Source: Saccharina japonica (Eukaryota > Sar > Phaeophyceae > Laminariales > Laminariaceae). From it: a DNA stretch of 64,000 nt. The DNA lies in the NCBI GenBank assembly GCA_008828725.1, contig MEHQ01003865.1, positions 62,001 through 126,000 of the forward strand, given 5' to 3'. Made by a program: the position numbers and the translations under genes. The notes beneath the pieces are model-generated. The model made no database searches, was not told the DNA's origin, and saw only the letters and a list, made by a program, of their open reading frames with translations. Of this stretch, positions 1 to 13,116 are shown piece by piece. Within the stretch, counting starts at the first letter, position 1, and every line of letters starts with the position of its first letter.

Positions 1-541
1 TAAGGTTCTTAGACGAACTCCGGAAATCGCAGTAGATCCATCACCGGGTGAAGTCGCATCGTTCAACACCGTGTTTCAGGAAATATTCAAAACAAGTTCG
101 AGAATAGGTATATCGCTCTTATTTCCACATATTTTATTTTCGACCCAATCAATGCTGTACGTTAGCAGATATATACACTTTCGAACAGTGTTTGATGTCC
201 TAAAACCCAAAAGCTTGCGCAGTAAAGCGTCATTCCAAACGTGTGTCGTCCTTCAATGCTACACTTGTGAATTGTGTGTCAAACGTCACCTACGTACGCG
301 TCCGCAATACGTAGCGTAAGGGAATTTCGTTTCGAAGTGATATCCCCTTTTATCGTTAAACCTTAATCCTGTGCAGTGTAATGTCGTTCAACACGTGTGT
401 CCTATTTTCTCTTTCAAGCTTTCCAGTTGTACGCATGTCCTGTGACCACCGGGTATATTGTGGTGGGCAGTTAATCATACGAGACAAGTAACAACAGTAA
501 TTACATGTCATCTGTTTCGCTTGTTTGTGCGCATGTAACAG
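1..541 (+). other. Intron of beta-helix/WSC gene copy 1 (5' part outside window)
   Basis: No coding exon is visible here. The stretch aligns in patches with 38990-39499, the intron just upstream of the matching exon in gene copy 2, and it ends in an AG acceptor at 540-541. The 5' exon that precedes this intron in copy 2 is not present, so the start of copy 1 must lie left of the window. Confidence 0.7.
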
Positions 542-3500
542 GTCGACGGCCTTGAGGACGAAAGGATTACCATCAAAGGGGTCGGCGGCAGGGATACCGT
601 AGTTATACGTGGTTCAGGAGAACAATCTAGGGTGGTTCAACTCCACAATGACTACTATACGCTTCAGGTTCGATTTCCCTTGACTGCAGGTGTAGCGAGG
701 AATCCTTCGCGATCGACGTAACCTCGAGAACGCTAGCCACATAAAAAGGGGCAGTGGTATTGTTCGCTACAGCTCAGTAGTGGGCGTTGTTTACTACGAT
801 GTTGTAGAGAGCCCACATCCTCTCGTCATTTACCCACCTGGTGTATAGCGCGATATCCGTTGTAGGAAATGTGTATCATATCGTATCCGCAATCAGTACC
901 ACACGACAAAACAATGCAGCCAACGACGGCCCCGAAGGCGCGACACCTGTAATCTAGTAAGACCACGCGGCACGATTGTCCACCATTCAAATGACTGGTG
1001 CTACGATAGGGGGGGTACCCACGTTTTCACTACCGGGTTTTGGCCACTCGGACGAGTGGCTCCGAATCTACAGTAACTGAAAACGGGACCTAAACATAGT
1101 TTGTTCGTGTTACGTAACAAAACCTCCAATGGCGGTCCGTATAGAACAAAAAAAAAAGTTATGAGTACAACGCAGCAAAGCAGTCACTCGGCCGAGTGGC
1201 TCCGTGCAGGTTAAAACCAAGCACCTATACATGACCTCCCTACCGTAGCAACAGTCAAATATCATGGTTTCCCGTTGCACGACTAATGATGTTTTCCGCC
1301 CCTACCTATTTACGCGTGTTATCCCTCGCTTGCAGGACTTTACGATAGATGGACAGGTTTGGGACAACGTGGATGGTGTTGACAGAGACAACGCCAAACA
1401 GGCTTTTAGGGACATCCTCATATATGTTGCTGGTGAGCGCCGTTGCATGAGGGACGCTACGCGAAGCGAAGTGGTTGTGCCCCTTTTGCTGGGTGGAGTG
1501 TGGTTGATCGCACAATAATAGTGATCAATCGATCGTTCTGGGTGTCGTGCGGTCGATTAGATTATCGTAGTATTAATCGATCAGGCTGGGTGGAGTGCGG
1601 TCGATTGCACAATCGCGGTGAACGATAAATCGATTGTGCACATTATCGCATGCGCCAAGTTTCTCATCGCACACCTGGTGTAAGGCTACAACAAGAGTAG
1701 CAATAGCGACGTAGATGCTCGACCGAAAACCTGAACAGGACGAAAGCGCCATATACCGTTTACCTTCAACATGTTTTATTATCTAAAACAATGTACTGAT
1801 GTATAACGCCAAGCAAGCAGGCGCTCTACTGTAGGTCGAGTCGTCCGCTCAAATACTTTTTTTCATCTTGCATTGTCCTCTGTTTCTCCCCTCCCTTCTA
1901 ATTTAGGAGACATGTTTCGCGAGGAACAATATTGACACCAACCCTATATATGAGTGGTTGCAACAGTACCAGAGATAGCTTCGATGTTAATGTGTTCATA
2001 TCCCGGTTGTAGGGTGGCCATATATACTGCAGTACGCCTACGAACAAATCCGCATGCAATGTTCCTTTGGTGTTATCGTGTGCAACCCAGTGGATCGCGA
2101 CGCGACGGAGCGGAGCGGAGGATACATGTCCGCCCTGGATGGGTTGGTCCTGAAGGGGATGCTTATTCAGCATGCCTTGAGCGAATGCGTCCGCCTGCGC
2201 CGTGAGTCTACAAACTTAAAGATGTGTATGTCCAATCAAGGGCGATATTAGGGAATCGCAGTTTGGCCAGGTACTGTATATTCGTGTCTAACAACAATCA
2301 TCGAGGTGCCGCTCAGCCGTCACAACACAGTTGAGTGCCCGATGCCGGCCGCTAATGTGATACACACCCCGGGCGTGACGAAGCCGTTTCTCTTGCTCTG
2401 CCCCCCTCCCCCCCCATCCGCAAATTCCTTGCTTAAGCTATATTAGCTTAGGGCGACAACCAATCGTAACCAAACACAACGTTTGAGCCAGAACAGCCAA
2501 CGCATGTTAAGTATTATATTGTATTTTTGGGGCCCGCATGATTGCTGATGTCATGAGGACTACGGCGCACAAAGCGCAAGCTCGGTTGCTAATCCCACCC
2601 CACCCCACTCACCCCACTCGCCGCCGCACGCGCGCCGTCTCTTGCGTGCATTTCTCCTCTAGACTTTGTTACGTATGCAGTTATTGAGGACAACATCATA
2701 CGCGATTGTGGTCTGTTGGACTTCGAATATGACGACGGCCAGAATGGAGAGGGTGTATGTGAGTATAGGGACTATGGCGCACCACGTAGTAGCAGCAGTT
2801 GGATAATAACGAGAGAGGCGGGGAATGTAGAGCTAAACATACATCAAAGAGGGGCCTCCAGCAACAACGTCCTCCGAACATGGAGCATTTAAGGATACAG
2901 TACTGGGTTCATGGGCATAAGGCGATAAACACGGCATGCTCGTGACGATTGACCTTTGAGCCCGTAGATAGAGGGATGATAGTAAGATGCCCTCGACCGC
3001 TACCATCGTAGGAACGACAAGGACGTAGGATGGGTCTGGCGGCGTCAGCCCAACTTGCACGTTCGGCATACCGCACAGCATACGTGGTTGATGTTCAAGT
3101 CAAGTATTGTACCGGGCCGAAGGTACGAACAAGCGTTTTGGCTACACACACCGCACCTCGAACCGATATACTCGAATGCTGATGTGGTGCTTTTTGGTGG
3201 AGCAGGGTTAAAGTCGTGGAGCTGCTGGTTCGGCACATGTCCCTTCCGTTGGAATACGAAAGCTCTTGTTCCTGTTATAGGCTTGATTACATGGAAACAT
3301 TTTGGGTCGTCTCATATTCACAGCTCATGATGCCACCTCGGTCGTTGCCTCGTCTTGCCTCGGCTGGCCGTATCCATGCTTGCTCAGATATTGGAACCGC
3401 ACTCGCTCAGTGGGACGAACAGAAAAACTTCTCGGGAGGCGAAGATATTTGTCTCGGAAACATCGTCAGGAACAATGAAATCGAGACGAACGTGAGGAAC

Positions 3501-6500
3501 GATTGTCATCCCTGTACATTATAGAACGTTCATATTGTCGTGTTCCGAGTAAAACATTGCACGGTTATACACCAAACAGAGACAATCACCCATTATCCGT
3601 CAGGGGACCTCCTCAGCTTCGATCGATGTGTGTTGCTCCTGCTTTCTGCCATGAGGCGTTTCATTCTCGCTTGTTGTCCCAGTATCGATGATAATAACTT
3701 CCAACCAAGGGGGCACACGTGCTTCAACCCCCGCATCTGATTCGCCCATATTATTTGTTCATGTGTACCAGGGAAACGAAGGTGTAGACGTGAAGGAAGG
3801 CTGCCAACACAATCGCATCGAGAACAACGATATATCAATGCAGCGCGATGAAAACTCAGGAGGTACGCCCGCTGCCTAACGCTGTTCTGTGCGTCTATGA
3901 AACAATGTCTTTGTCAGCCAAGGGGACGCAATACGTTGCGTTGAATCATTGTGTGGAAGATACATCTGAGCCAACCGTTTACCTTTCGAGCACACCGGGA
4001 ACACGTGTTTGCGTCCATTGTGATATATCTACAATAACGTTTGGTTTGGCCCTGCCACACGATGAGTGGAGGTTTGGCTGTGACTCTGGAGACATGCATT
4101 AGGAAACTTATCCTTAGCTAGAGATCACCCGAATGGGGCCTCCACCTTCGGTGCTTGCACACGTACATCCATCAAAACATCCACGCACTTCGTACACACA
4201 CGATACAAAAACAACGCGGCAATGAAACATGCGATGTACCCCAGCCATACACGCAGCCACTGAAACATCAGCACCAGAAGCGGAAAACGGCAGCAGATGT
4301 CTGGAGCCAAGGCTGTAGGAATTGACGTTGTGGCGGGTTGCGAGTAGAAGGGGGTGGGTTGGACCGACATCAAGCCATGGATAAAAAAGAACAGGTAGCG
4401 GTTTTACATTCTCAAGTTTTCGAACAGCCTCTCACGAACATGCTGCTTTCGTGTGTCCAAGCAGTTTATATGTTTCCTGGTAGTTATATAAAATGGGTTG
4501 GGCCTGCCGCGTCCCAGAACGCGCTCCGATCGTGGAAGTATATAGCCTTATCACGCAAGCGCAGTGTACCTAAAGCGCAATTCGCACCAGAGGGGGTGGC
4601 TCCCATCCCCACACAATCGATTGTAAGCACAAGAGCCTTCCTCGATTGCTCCCGCACCGGCGAAACTACTCGAACCCAGCTCGAAGTAGTTAAACCGTAA
4701 CGAAATATCAAGCCCTGCCCGCTCATTGCTATATATCGTAAACCGAACGTGACAGGTATCTCCAGTCATGCAGACAACACCATTATCACCGGCAACACGA
4801 TTACGAATGCAGCAGGGGCGGGGGTGCGCGTTGGGACGACGGTAGCCGACGAGAACGGCCACTTTCACGGCATCGACAACACGGTGCGTTTTAACGAAGA
4901 CACTCAAGCTTCCCTTTGAAGGCATGCCGACCAAATGGTGTTGTTCAGCGGTGACTTTTGAAGCAGCATATTTAAGGTGCACTCTGCCGTACATGTCATA
5001 ATACCAGGCCAAACCGATGCCGATATATGTGCAAGGTTTCGCATGCGTGCCGGTATTCGCCGCCACCCTTGCTTCCGAACGGCGAGAGGATTTGAGAGGC
5101 CAGTTCCAAGATGAAACAGAGATTTGTTGTATTTTACTGTAGTATAGACGAATCCATGGTGTTGGAAGCCAAGGAGAACGTGTGTGCTTGCTGTCGCTGC
5201 AATGCTTATCTAGACGTACATACGGTACAGTTGCGTCTAAACATCGTATACAAGTGTTACAACAAACGTCAACTATACTCCTGCTGGTTGATGGAATGCA
5301 CAACGAATACATAGCTACAGTAGTACTAACAACAATACGTATTTGTTTGCCCTATGATAGTTATGCGGAAATCAACATTTGCGGTATCCCGTCGCCCCAA
5401 TGTGGGGCAGTCTGGCCATATTAGTCCACCAGAGAACGTACAACGTGAGATTCAGTCACAACTGTGTCGAATACACGGAAAACGCATGAGGCTTTCCTCC
5501 GCCCCAATTGTGTTTTGTTAACCATGGGACACAGGCACGTGTAGTACTCGAACGAGACAATTCACACTATCCATCAGCAAATGTCAGCAATTCCTCATAC
5601 TGATTGGTTGAAAGCAATACCCTTAGCAACAACAATTACCGGTATGCAGTAAGTTTCAATCGGATTAACGACATGTCGATGTCTATATCGCGGCGAACTG
5701 TTGCGATACGTTTGTCATGCGTGATTCGCACGCGAAACATACAGTAGTATTGTGTATAGCTTGGTCGCGATTCCCACGAAGTCCATAGCGGTGTGTACGT
5801 TTGGTATAGATCCTAACTTGTTCGAGAGCTAGAGCACATGAGAGATAGCCAGCAGCTCACAGGGTACACTGCACATGCACACAAACACGAACGGCCGTCC
5901 TCTCTGCTGCGCATATCCATAGTCCCCACCGCATGACCATGAGCTATATCGGCGACGATTTCGCTAGAAGCATAGAGCGGTCCATAGCCCCTGCGCCAGA
6001 GGCAGGGCAAGGGGAGTTATTTGGGCAGCAATGTGAGCATATATATTAGGTGGTTTCAACATCAGTTTCTCCTGTGACAACTCCCTCACCTGTTCCTCGT
6101 CACAGCTCCGTCCTCGGGGACTTGCGTGTTCGCCCAAGCAGCCATGGTTTCGCCCCCGAGATATGGGAGTCTGATTGAGATACGTGTTTCGCGTCGAGGC
6201 GTTATATAGCGTGCTACAGAACTAAACCAATGGCAATGTCTATCCAACCCCTCCACCCAACCAAACGACAACTTACTACAGGTGGCAGGAAACACCTTGA
6301 TCGACTGTAGGGCGTATGGCCTTAAAATTATGTCGAGTCCACAAGGGACGATTTGCGGGAACGAAGCCGTACTGCCGGCAGGAGAAACAGAAGAAACGGT
6401 GGGTCCACAGTATTATTCGACAAGCAATCCATGTCCAATTGTATTCTAGGTGTATACCTTTCTGACGTTGGCGTTGAGGACGGAGGCGAGGCGGCGACCA

Positions 6501-8447
6501 TGTGAGCGGGATTCAAACGGCGCACGGACGAGACAGAAGCGTACGTTTGGGATATACATACGTATTTCTCGCCCGTTACTCGCACAACACTGCATTTAAT
6601 AGAGGGCGGTAATCAGAGAGCATACAATAGCACTCGATTATTCGCTGCACTCTCCAAACTTTGTGGTGTACTCCATGCTAACCAATTTCTGCTCGTAACT
6701 GAAATGACTCTCCGCCGCCGCCGCCCCGCCCACTCGCTGAATTTCACCATTATAATCGCCCGGACATAACGTATGTAGTACAAGTACTCTGGCGGCACGT
6801 ATGGCGAGGACTACAAGCCGTTTGAGGCATGCGACAGTCCCCAGAATCCGTCTCCCACACCAAGTACCCCGGCTCCATCTCTTACACCCGGTGCGGTGTA
6901 TTTGGGGTGCTGGAAGGACGTACGTGGCGAGCGCACAATGAGTTTAGAGTACAAGGCGAAAAACAAACTGACGAATGAGGTGAATAAAGTGGGCCCATCC
7001 ATCTGACTCATTTAATTATTTATACGAAACACGTTTTAGGGGTGGGGGCGGGAGCAGTGCTTGCCAACTGGGCTAGTCGCATAGGTGTTTCCAGATATAG
7101 CTGTGAGTGTGCTCGCAAAGTACATGTCGAACGACCTTCTGTGAATATGTTTGAACCTTGTTTTTGTTCTTGTTGACGGCACTGTTTTGTTTCCCGCGTT
7201 CGCGTGCTTGTCGGTGGCTCTCTTGCATCCTGTCGGTGCATAACATTGGCGACGAATTGTGCACGGATGCCTGAAACGTTAGCCTAAAGGCGCATCCTCC
7301 TCATGATGGTCATAACTTCAGGGGCACACCGTGTGGTTCATACGAAAATTCGATTTGAAGCCCGTCGATAGTTCTAGGAAAGGTCAAAGAGCGAAGGCGC
7401 TCATAAGCTCGTGCCTGCCGACCTCTCGGAAGGGCGTGTACTCATCCTCGCTCTCGACCCCTCTATATATTCAGGCCTGTATCGAACGCTGCAGAGACGG
7501 TGGCAAGAGGTTCGCCGGAACAACTTTCGCCAAGCAGTGAGTCGGTTTATCAGCTTCCATCGACACGTACAATACTAAATATATGCGCAATCTGTGTCAT
7601 CGCATTGTGCATACCGTTTGAGTTCGGCGGTATATACCCTCCGCATAAGATAAGAGGTGCGAGGCGCGGGGCGAACGTGCTTTGCCGTTCGACCTTTAGT
7701 ATATAAAGATCGTGACGGTACTCCTCCACACAAGTCGTGGACGATATACGCACTCAATCTGCATGTTTCAGGCACGATACGTTGTCGATCAGAGCGTAGA
7801 GTCCACCACCGGTTTTGCTCACTTTCCACGTTTCAGGCGCGAGCCGTTATCGAGCAGACCGTGGAGTCCACCACCGATTTGCATCACTGCCTGCTGTAGC
7901 CGAGTACTGTATGGTTATTGTATACCTGCAGCACAATGTGCGTAATGAGGTGGCTCACGCTTAAACCGTCTGGGGGCGGGGAACGCGCTTAACACAGACA
8001 CTAAGAGGTTTGTGGCTTTACCCCATCCTTTCAACTGTATTCTACATTTTTCGTTCGAACGCCGCCTCCGAGAACATGAACGCGCCCGCATCAACAGCGA
8101 GTCGGCGATTGGCCGACGTGGCGAGAACACTGACTGTGCTAGCATTCATCTGACATATTTCTTATCTTCGGAACTCATGTTCTGAGTGGGAGTGTACTGT
8201 GTGCAAGTCTACAAGTTTCAAATTATGTCACTGCTTCACAATTCATGTGGTGACCACACATAAATACATTCCCCCATCATGCTCCGCCAAACATATTTTC
8301 CTATGATGGCACAGGTGCCGATGTACCGACTCCGAATCGGATGTGTACAAACACGGAGAGAGTACCAGGTGTACTAAAGATTGTCCCCGTGATTCTATAC
8401 TGCCCTGCGGTGGGCGTTGGGCCGTCACATCTTGGGAACTTATTTAG
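542..8447 (+). CDS. Parallel beta-helix plus WSC-domain protein, copy 1 (spliced, 5' end outside window)
   Basis: Eleven exons follow from matching splice sites with copy 2: 542-667, 1336-1432, 2091-2201, 2681-2758, 3388-3491, 3772-3862, 4756-4883, 6282-6398, 6779-6979, 7475-7536 and 8315-8447 (stop TAG). Phases join without conflict and give 415 residues. Residues 1-284 carry beta-helix rungs such as YYTLQDFTIDG, GNEGVDVKEG and NTIITGNTITNAAGAG. Residues about 304-322 are a Pro/Ser/Thr linker. Residues about 325-413 form a WSC domain with eight cysteines (GCWKD, ACIERC, QCRC, RCTKDC, PCGG). The fold is that of polysaccharide lyases and C5-epimerases, and WSC domains bind carbohydrate. A secreted, wall-acting role is inferred; catalytic residues were not identified. 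It could equally be a non-enzymatic wall protein. No disabling change is seen in these exons. Confidence 0.8.
5898..6012. other. Conserved block inside the intron before the eighth listed exon
   Basis: This stretch is clearly more alike between the two gene copies (partner 44761-44878) than the intron around it. One + frame stays open across it in both copies (HIHSPHR near its start, GQG at its end). The flanking exons join in frame without it, and no shared splice pair brackets it. It could be an optional exon, a structured RNA or a chance well-preserved patch. Confidence 0.35.
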
Positions 8448-11400
8448 TGACCTGCTGCAGTGAGCAAGCGAGACAGAGGTCTAAAGAGGGACAGGACTAG
8501 GCCGGGTCAAGCGCTCAACGCATTGTTGCGCCTGAGATTTTCGATAAAAGCGCAGTTTTAATAGCTGCCTGGAGTTTGCGATACTCGATTCGTATTACGT
8601 ACCTGTAACGATAGGTTGCAATTTTAGTTTTGCTACTGTAATTGTAACCCCCTGTGAAGAGGTGTAATTGGATGACCAAACTCCAGATGACCAAAACCCG
8701 GACTGGCAAAACCCGTGACCAGGTCGGGTATGGCGTGTAACCCGTGGAGTTTGGGGTCGGCCTGTAACTGAAAACCCGGCGAGGCTTAGGAAGACAACGA
8801 GGTCCCCACCCGCCCACAGCGGTTTGACGGGTACTTGTATGGTCGTACTTGAAGAACAGCGGCAGTACTATTTATAATTCATGTTTTAGTTGTGCGGTTG
8901 TCCTAGAGCTTTTAATCAGGATCGCACAGCGATCTGGAAATCATACACGCAGCTCCTATCACCCGCGGAGAACTCAAATTGTATGCGTTAACAGCTCATG
9001 TATTAGTGCGGTGTATAGTGCGGTGTATTCGAAAGTGCCGAAGATGCGTACGATGGCGATGCTTCCTCTATAACGTCGTTGTCTAGATTGCTGCTTGGTT
9101 TTGCGCTGCATGGCAGTGTAGTATTCGGGCATACCTACCTGAGATGTACCTGTAGTCAAGCGTAGTGTTATTGGTATTATACCCAGCCAAGAATTCCATC
9201 ATGTATTATACACGCTGCCACTGCTGCCATAGGTAGATACATATATGGCCTATGGTCGCCGCAAGGTTAGGTAGTACTTATACTTTGTAGTGTATGGAAG
9301 TCTTTTCTTGCAGGGCGGGAGCGAGCTTCTACTGTCGCGTTTGTTAGACTGTATACGTAGCTTTACGGAAACTCTTTCTAACAGGGGGGAAACGGCCCTT
9401 CACCGTTCACCTATTCTGAGTTAGTATACACTGCCTCTTAAGGCTGAGCGACAGAGGACAGTGCCATATACACACCCCCCCTCTTTCGAGAAGGTGGAAA
9501 TTAAACAATTCGACGTGAGGTGTCGCAAACAAGATATTCATGCCTGATTTTCACTGTGTTTTTTATGTACGCATATCTCCTGGTGTTTTTGTTCAGAGTA
9601 ATTTACCGGTGCCTGCCCCCTGAGTCTATTCGGGCCTGTGGGTGACGTTGGGAATGGGCGCTGTGGTGCCTGGGGTCATCCTGACATATCCTTGAGGTAT
9701 ACTATTGGTAGCGCATGCAGGCTGTTGGCCGAGCCGTGGCATGGGAGCGACGTGAAAAACTGTGAACGCCACCTACTATGGCGCACATAATATCGCCTTG
9801 CCTTTCGGGACACAAGTGCCCGTCTGCGAGTAAATCTGTCTAGGCCGGGTGTGCAGCGATGCTTCCCCCGGGCTCTTGCTGAGTTCCAAGGAATTAGTTT
9901 AGGTAACCGCTCGTTTGCGTGCAATCATATGGACATACGCCATCACACCATGTCTCCTTTAGTTTGTTCATACTGTGTAGCTGTGCAGGACCCGCCAAAC
10001 CCAAAAAACAACAACGATCTCCGTGCCTACCCTCACAGTGCAAACACGTGGGTGGGCTTCAGGGACGAGAGGATCGGCCTGATTTTGGGAGTCGTTGACG
10101 CGCGACTAGTAGCCAGGATAGGCGTGCTAGCCAACTCTCAGATCGTCCCTTTTAGTCCCAGAACTCGAATATCTGCTCGGTCGCGAGGGACTTTCTATAC
10201 GATATGTGTAAGTAAACAGGTTGCCCCGCAGGACCCTAGTATACACATCATCCCCCAGTGTTAAGAGTGCCGTGTATAACGACGAAACCAAACCTCAACA
10301 GTTTAGGGAGGTCAAGAAGTTCTACTAGTACGTGCACCCGACAATTACGCCGTTGAAGACATTCACATATAAATATGTATAAGTACTAAATGGACATTTT
10401 CACGGAATACTTTCACTGTACGTCTCCGGCCGCGGGTCTTTTCTCGCGCTGTCGGCTGCGGGGCACGCAGGGGGGGCGCGTGTACACCACGGTGCAAGGG
10501 CGGGTCCCCGACGAGGCCCGTGGGGCGTGCTCTGGGCCTTCAAAGTCGCGAATTCTGGCAAATAACTCAGGGGAGACGTTCCGACTTGACGCTGCCTCGC
10601 AACTACTCTAAAAAACCTGTCGCACGACTGTTTTTTCAACCGTATGAACTTTGATGGTTCGTTTTTGACCCGCCGCATGAACGGAACACACAAAGCGCGC
10701 ACCACGCACGATAAAACAAGGATCACACCGACATCGAACGAGGCACACATCAAGCGTCTTGCAGCAGTAGTTGATACCATGTTGCATGCGTCTGCTCTGT
10801 CTGGGCTGCGTACAGCAGTAGCAGCAGGTGTCGGAGACGCTTGGAACTATACAGGCGCATTTTATGTAAATTGGAAATTTGGTTCCAATATTTTGGAATC
10901 TACGTAAAGTACACATACACAGATCTACGAGTACAAACGATAGGCCGATCTACATACGTACGAATACGAGTATTTTGGTACAGCAGCACTACTGCTGTAC
11001 GTTACGGGCACATGTCTCAAGTCTTGACTACAAACTACGGAGCAGCCAAGGCGCAGTTTATCGAACGGCACAGCAGTAAAGCAGAAAAAGCTGCAGAACA
11101 CGCAGTAGCCGCTGTTCAGACTGTTGCCTTTGTGGCGGCTGTTGTTGTGTCCTTTATGCGTGCGCCGGACCCGTAGTAAACAGCTACGAGTAGCAGGAGG
11201 AACTCAGCAGATCTAGTTGTGACAGCTACGAACAACGAGTACTGATTTGCTGTGTTCTATCTTTCATTGTGTATACGTGTGTATTTGATGTATGCGATTC
11301 CAGCAAAACATCCCCCACTGAATTTAATATCACCCGCGCTTTACAGCAGCGATTAAAAACAACAAAACCGCTAATACCCGTCACGTGTATGGATAACATT

Positions 11401-12500
11401 TCATACTCGCCGAGAATTTGGGCCCAGGGCACCCGGTTATCCAGCTGTTCGACGGGCACCCTTAGACGAGTACTCGACTGCTAAACGCATGCCAGGGTAC
11501 CCGCCCAAAAGGTATTACGTACGAGTGAATACTCTTATCTAGGGCCGGGGCGGGACTCGTCGGGCAACAGCTCTGTCATAACTATCTTCTGTATACTCAG
11601 CTGTACAGCGCAGAACAGCCGTGATAACTACAGTACCACTACTGTGGGATCGACTTTAAATCCTACAACAAATCGTTAGATCGACTTCAGAAACAAAACA
11701 AGTCGTTAAGCCTGGACACCAAACTGAAGTTTCTTAACACCGGGAGCCCACTGTACCTCAGATACGATATCATCTCGTGACAGTTGTTTCGTTAGGAATG
11801 GCCGCCGCTACTACGTTTACAGTCTATGCCACAGGTTTGCTCCAAAAATTAAACTATGAAGCATGTGCGATATATTTTTACCTTGCGACACCCCCGGGAT
11901 TTCAAGTGACCAACATCCCGAAGGGGAACCTTGTATATATATTATATGTGTGTACTGTATTTCCCATAAGCCATACCATATATGGCACATCATAGAGGAA
12001 ATACGGACGACATTGAAGTATGGATAAGCCAGTGTGGATTTCAGAGATGAAATCTACACTCGCAGGGTCTGATAGCTATGAGCCCATCATGACCAACTGA
12101 CAGGATGTTTGTACATCGAGTTCACATATGCACGTGTGTAGAATTTGAGCTGCATGCAGATGATGTTCTCAGGCCAACAGTTTGTGTAGGTGTGGTGTGC
12201 CGGAATTTCGACTTAAGCTAACCAGACATAATTACGAAACCTAATGAGTGCGTATGAATAGGCAAATGTTCGGTCATCCTAATTGTTAGCGTGTGACCTG
12301 TTATAAATCAGTGGTCCTATGCCCTCCGATGATCACATTACTATTTGTGGTTGGAGCCAGTGCCTATCGGGCGTTGCTGCGATCTTTGTAGAGCGTCGAA
12401 CTCGACGGGATGAGCGGTTTATTATTGATATTAAAAGGGCCGCTCTCTGGGCAAAAAAGGGTCAACACTGTGAGCCTCTGGGAGCTCAGGTACCGGTGTG
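8448..12500. other. Downstream part of the segmental duplication, copy 1
   Basis: No gene was recognised. Sequence from the stop codon to about 12500 aligns in patches with 47052-49854 behind gene copy 2, so the duplication covers 3' flanking DNA as well as the gene. Open frames here, such as 9851-10264, are not kept as coding sequence in the other copy and look like chance frames. A stretch at about 10375-11975 has no partner in copy 2. Confidence 0.6.
10375..11975. other. About 1.6 kb present in duplication copy 1 only
   Basis: Flanks match 49260-49300 on the left and 49355 onward on the right, whereas copy 2 has only some 60 bases between them. The extra DNA holds a GC-rich patch (about 10420-10600) and an alanine-rich open frame ending at 11176. 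It has no recognised transposon ends. Insertion into copy 1 after the duplication is the simplest reading; a deletion from copy 2 is the alternative. Confidence 0.45.
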
Positions 12501-13116
12501 AATGCATAGCGGATGTTTAGGTGTGGAAATACTCCTGTTCCTCTTGTCTCTCATGCAGAAGCCTACATCTCGCACAAAAACATGCAACCCGTTTGCTAAT
12601 GTTCACCCAGGACGACAAGGTAAATCTCGCAAGATAAAGGTAGTCACTACCGTGGTGTGCTGGATACACTCGCTGATTATTCCGAAGATCACACATCTCG
12701 TAACACAGCGTTGTCCGTATTTCTGGATACACATATGAGTACTAACTTTGCATTGAACTCTACCGACACTACTGAAATATTTACGTACAGCTAATTCGAC
12801 AATATGCGCAGAGGGTGCATGTAGTAACAGGCAAGCATTAGAAGACTCTACGCTGATGACGTATGTGTTTCTGGATGGTACAAAATTAAAGGGGTAGGGT
12901 TGGATTAAGTTAGTTAGTTATTTAGCCTTGATTTGATTGGCATCATCGCAGTATGTTGTGTCGGTTAGGATATCAATACGAGCATCCCGCAATACTGGCG
13001 TGAAATAGCATGGGTGGCGTCGAGGTGCAGACTATTTTATTTTGACACAAGAGGGACACGATATACATGTTTCAGTACTAGACTTACAGCACATTCTCGA
13101 ACCTAATGCGTGAACA
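12501..13116. other. No recognisable feature
   Basis: This spacer follows the end of the duplicated segment. I saw no exon, RNA gene or repeat that could be supported. Confidence 0.4.

Noticed and set aside
4338-4700. 120-residue + frame inside an intron of gene copy 1
   Set aside because: The matching intron of copy 2 (about 43260-43560) does not preserve it and flanking exons join in frame without it.
4551-5312. 253-residue open frame on the - strand, the longest in the window
   Set aside because: It lies antisense over the exon at 4756-4883 and its introns; the coding signal is clearly on the + strand and the frame is not kept in copy 2.
9851-10264. 137-residue open frame downstream of gene copy 1
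   Set aside because: The homologous stretch behind gene copy 2 does not keep the frame, and no domain is visible.
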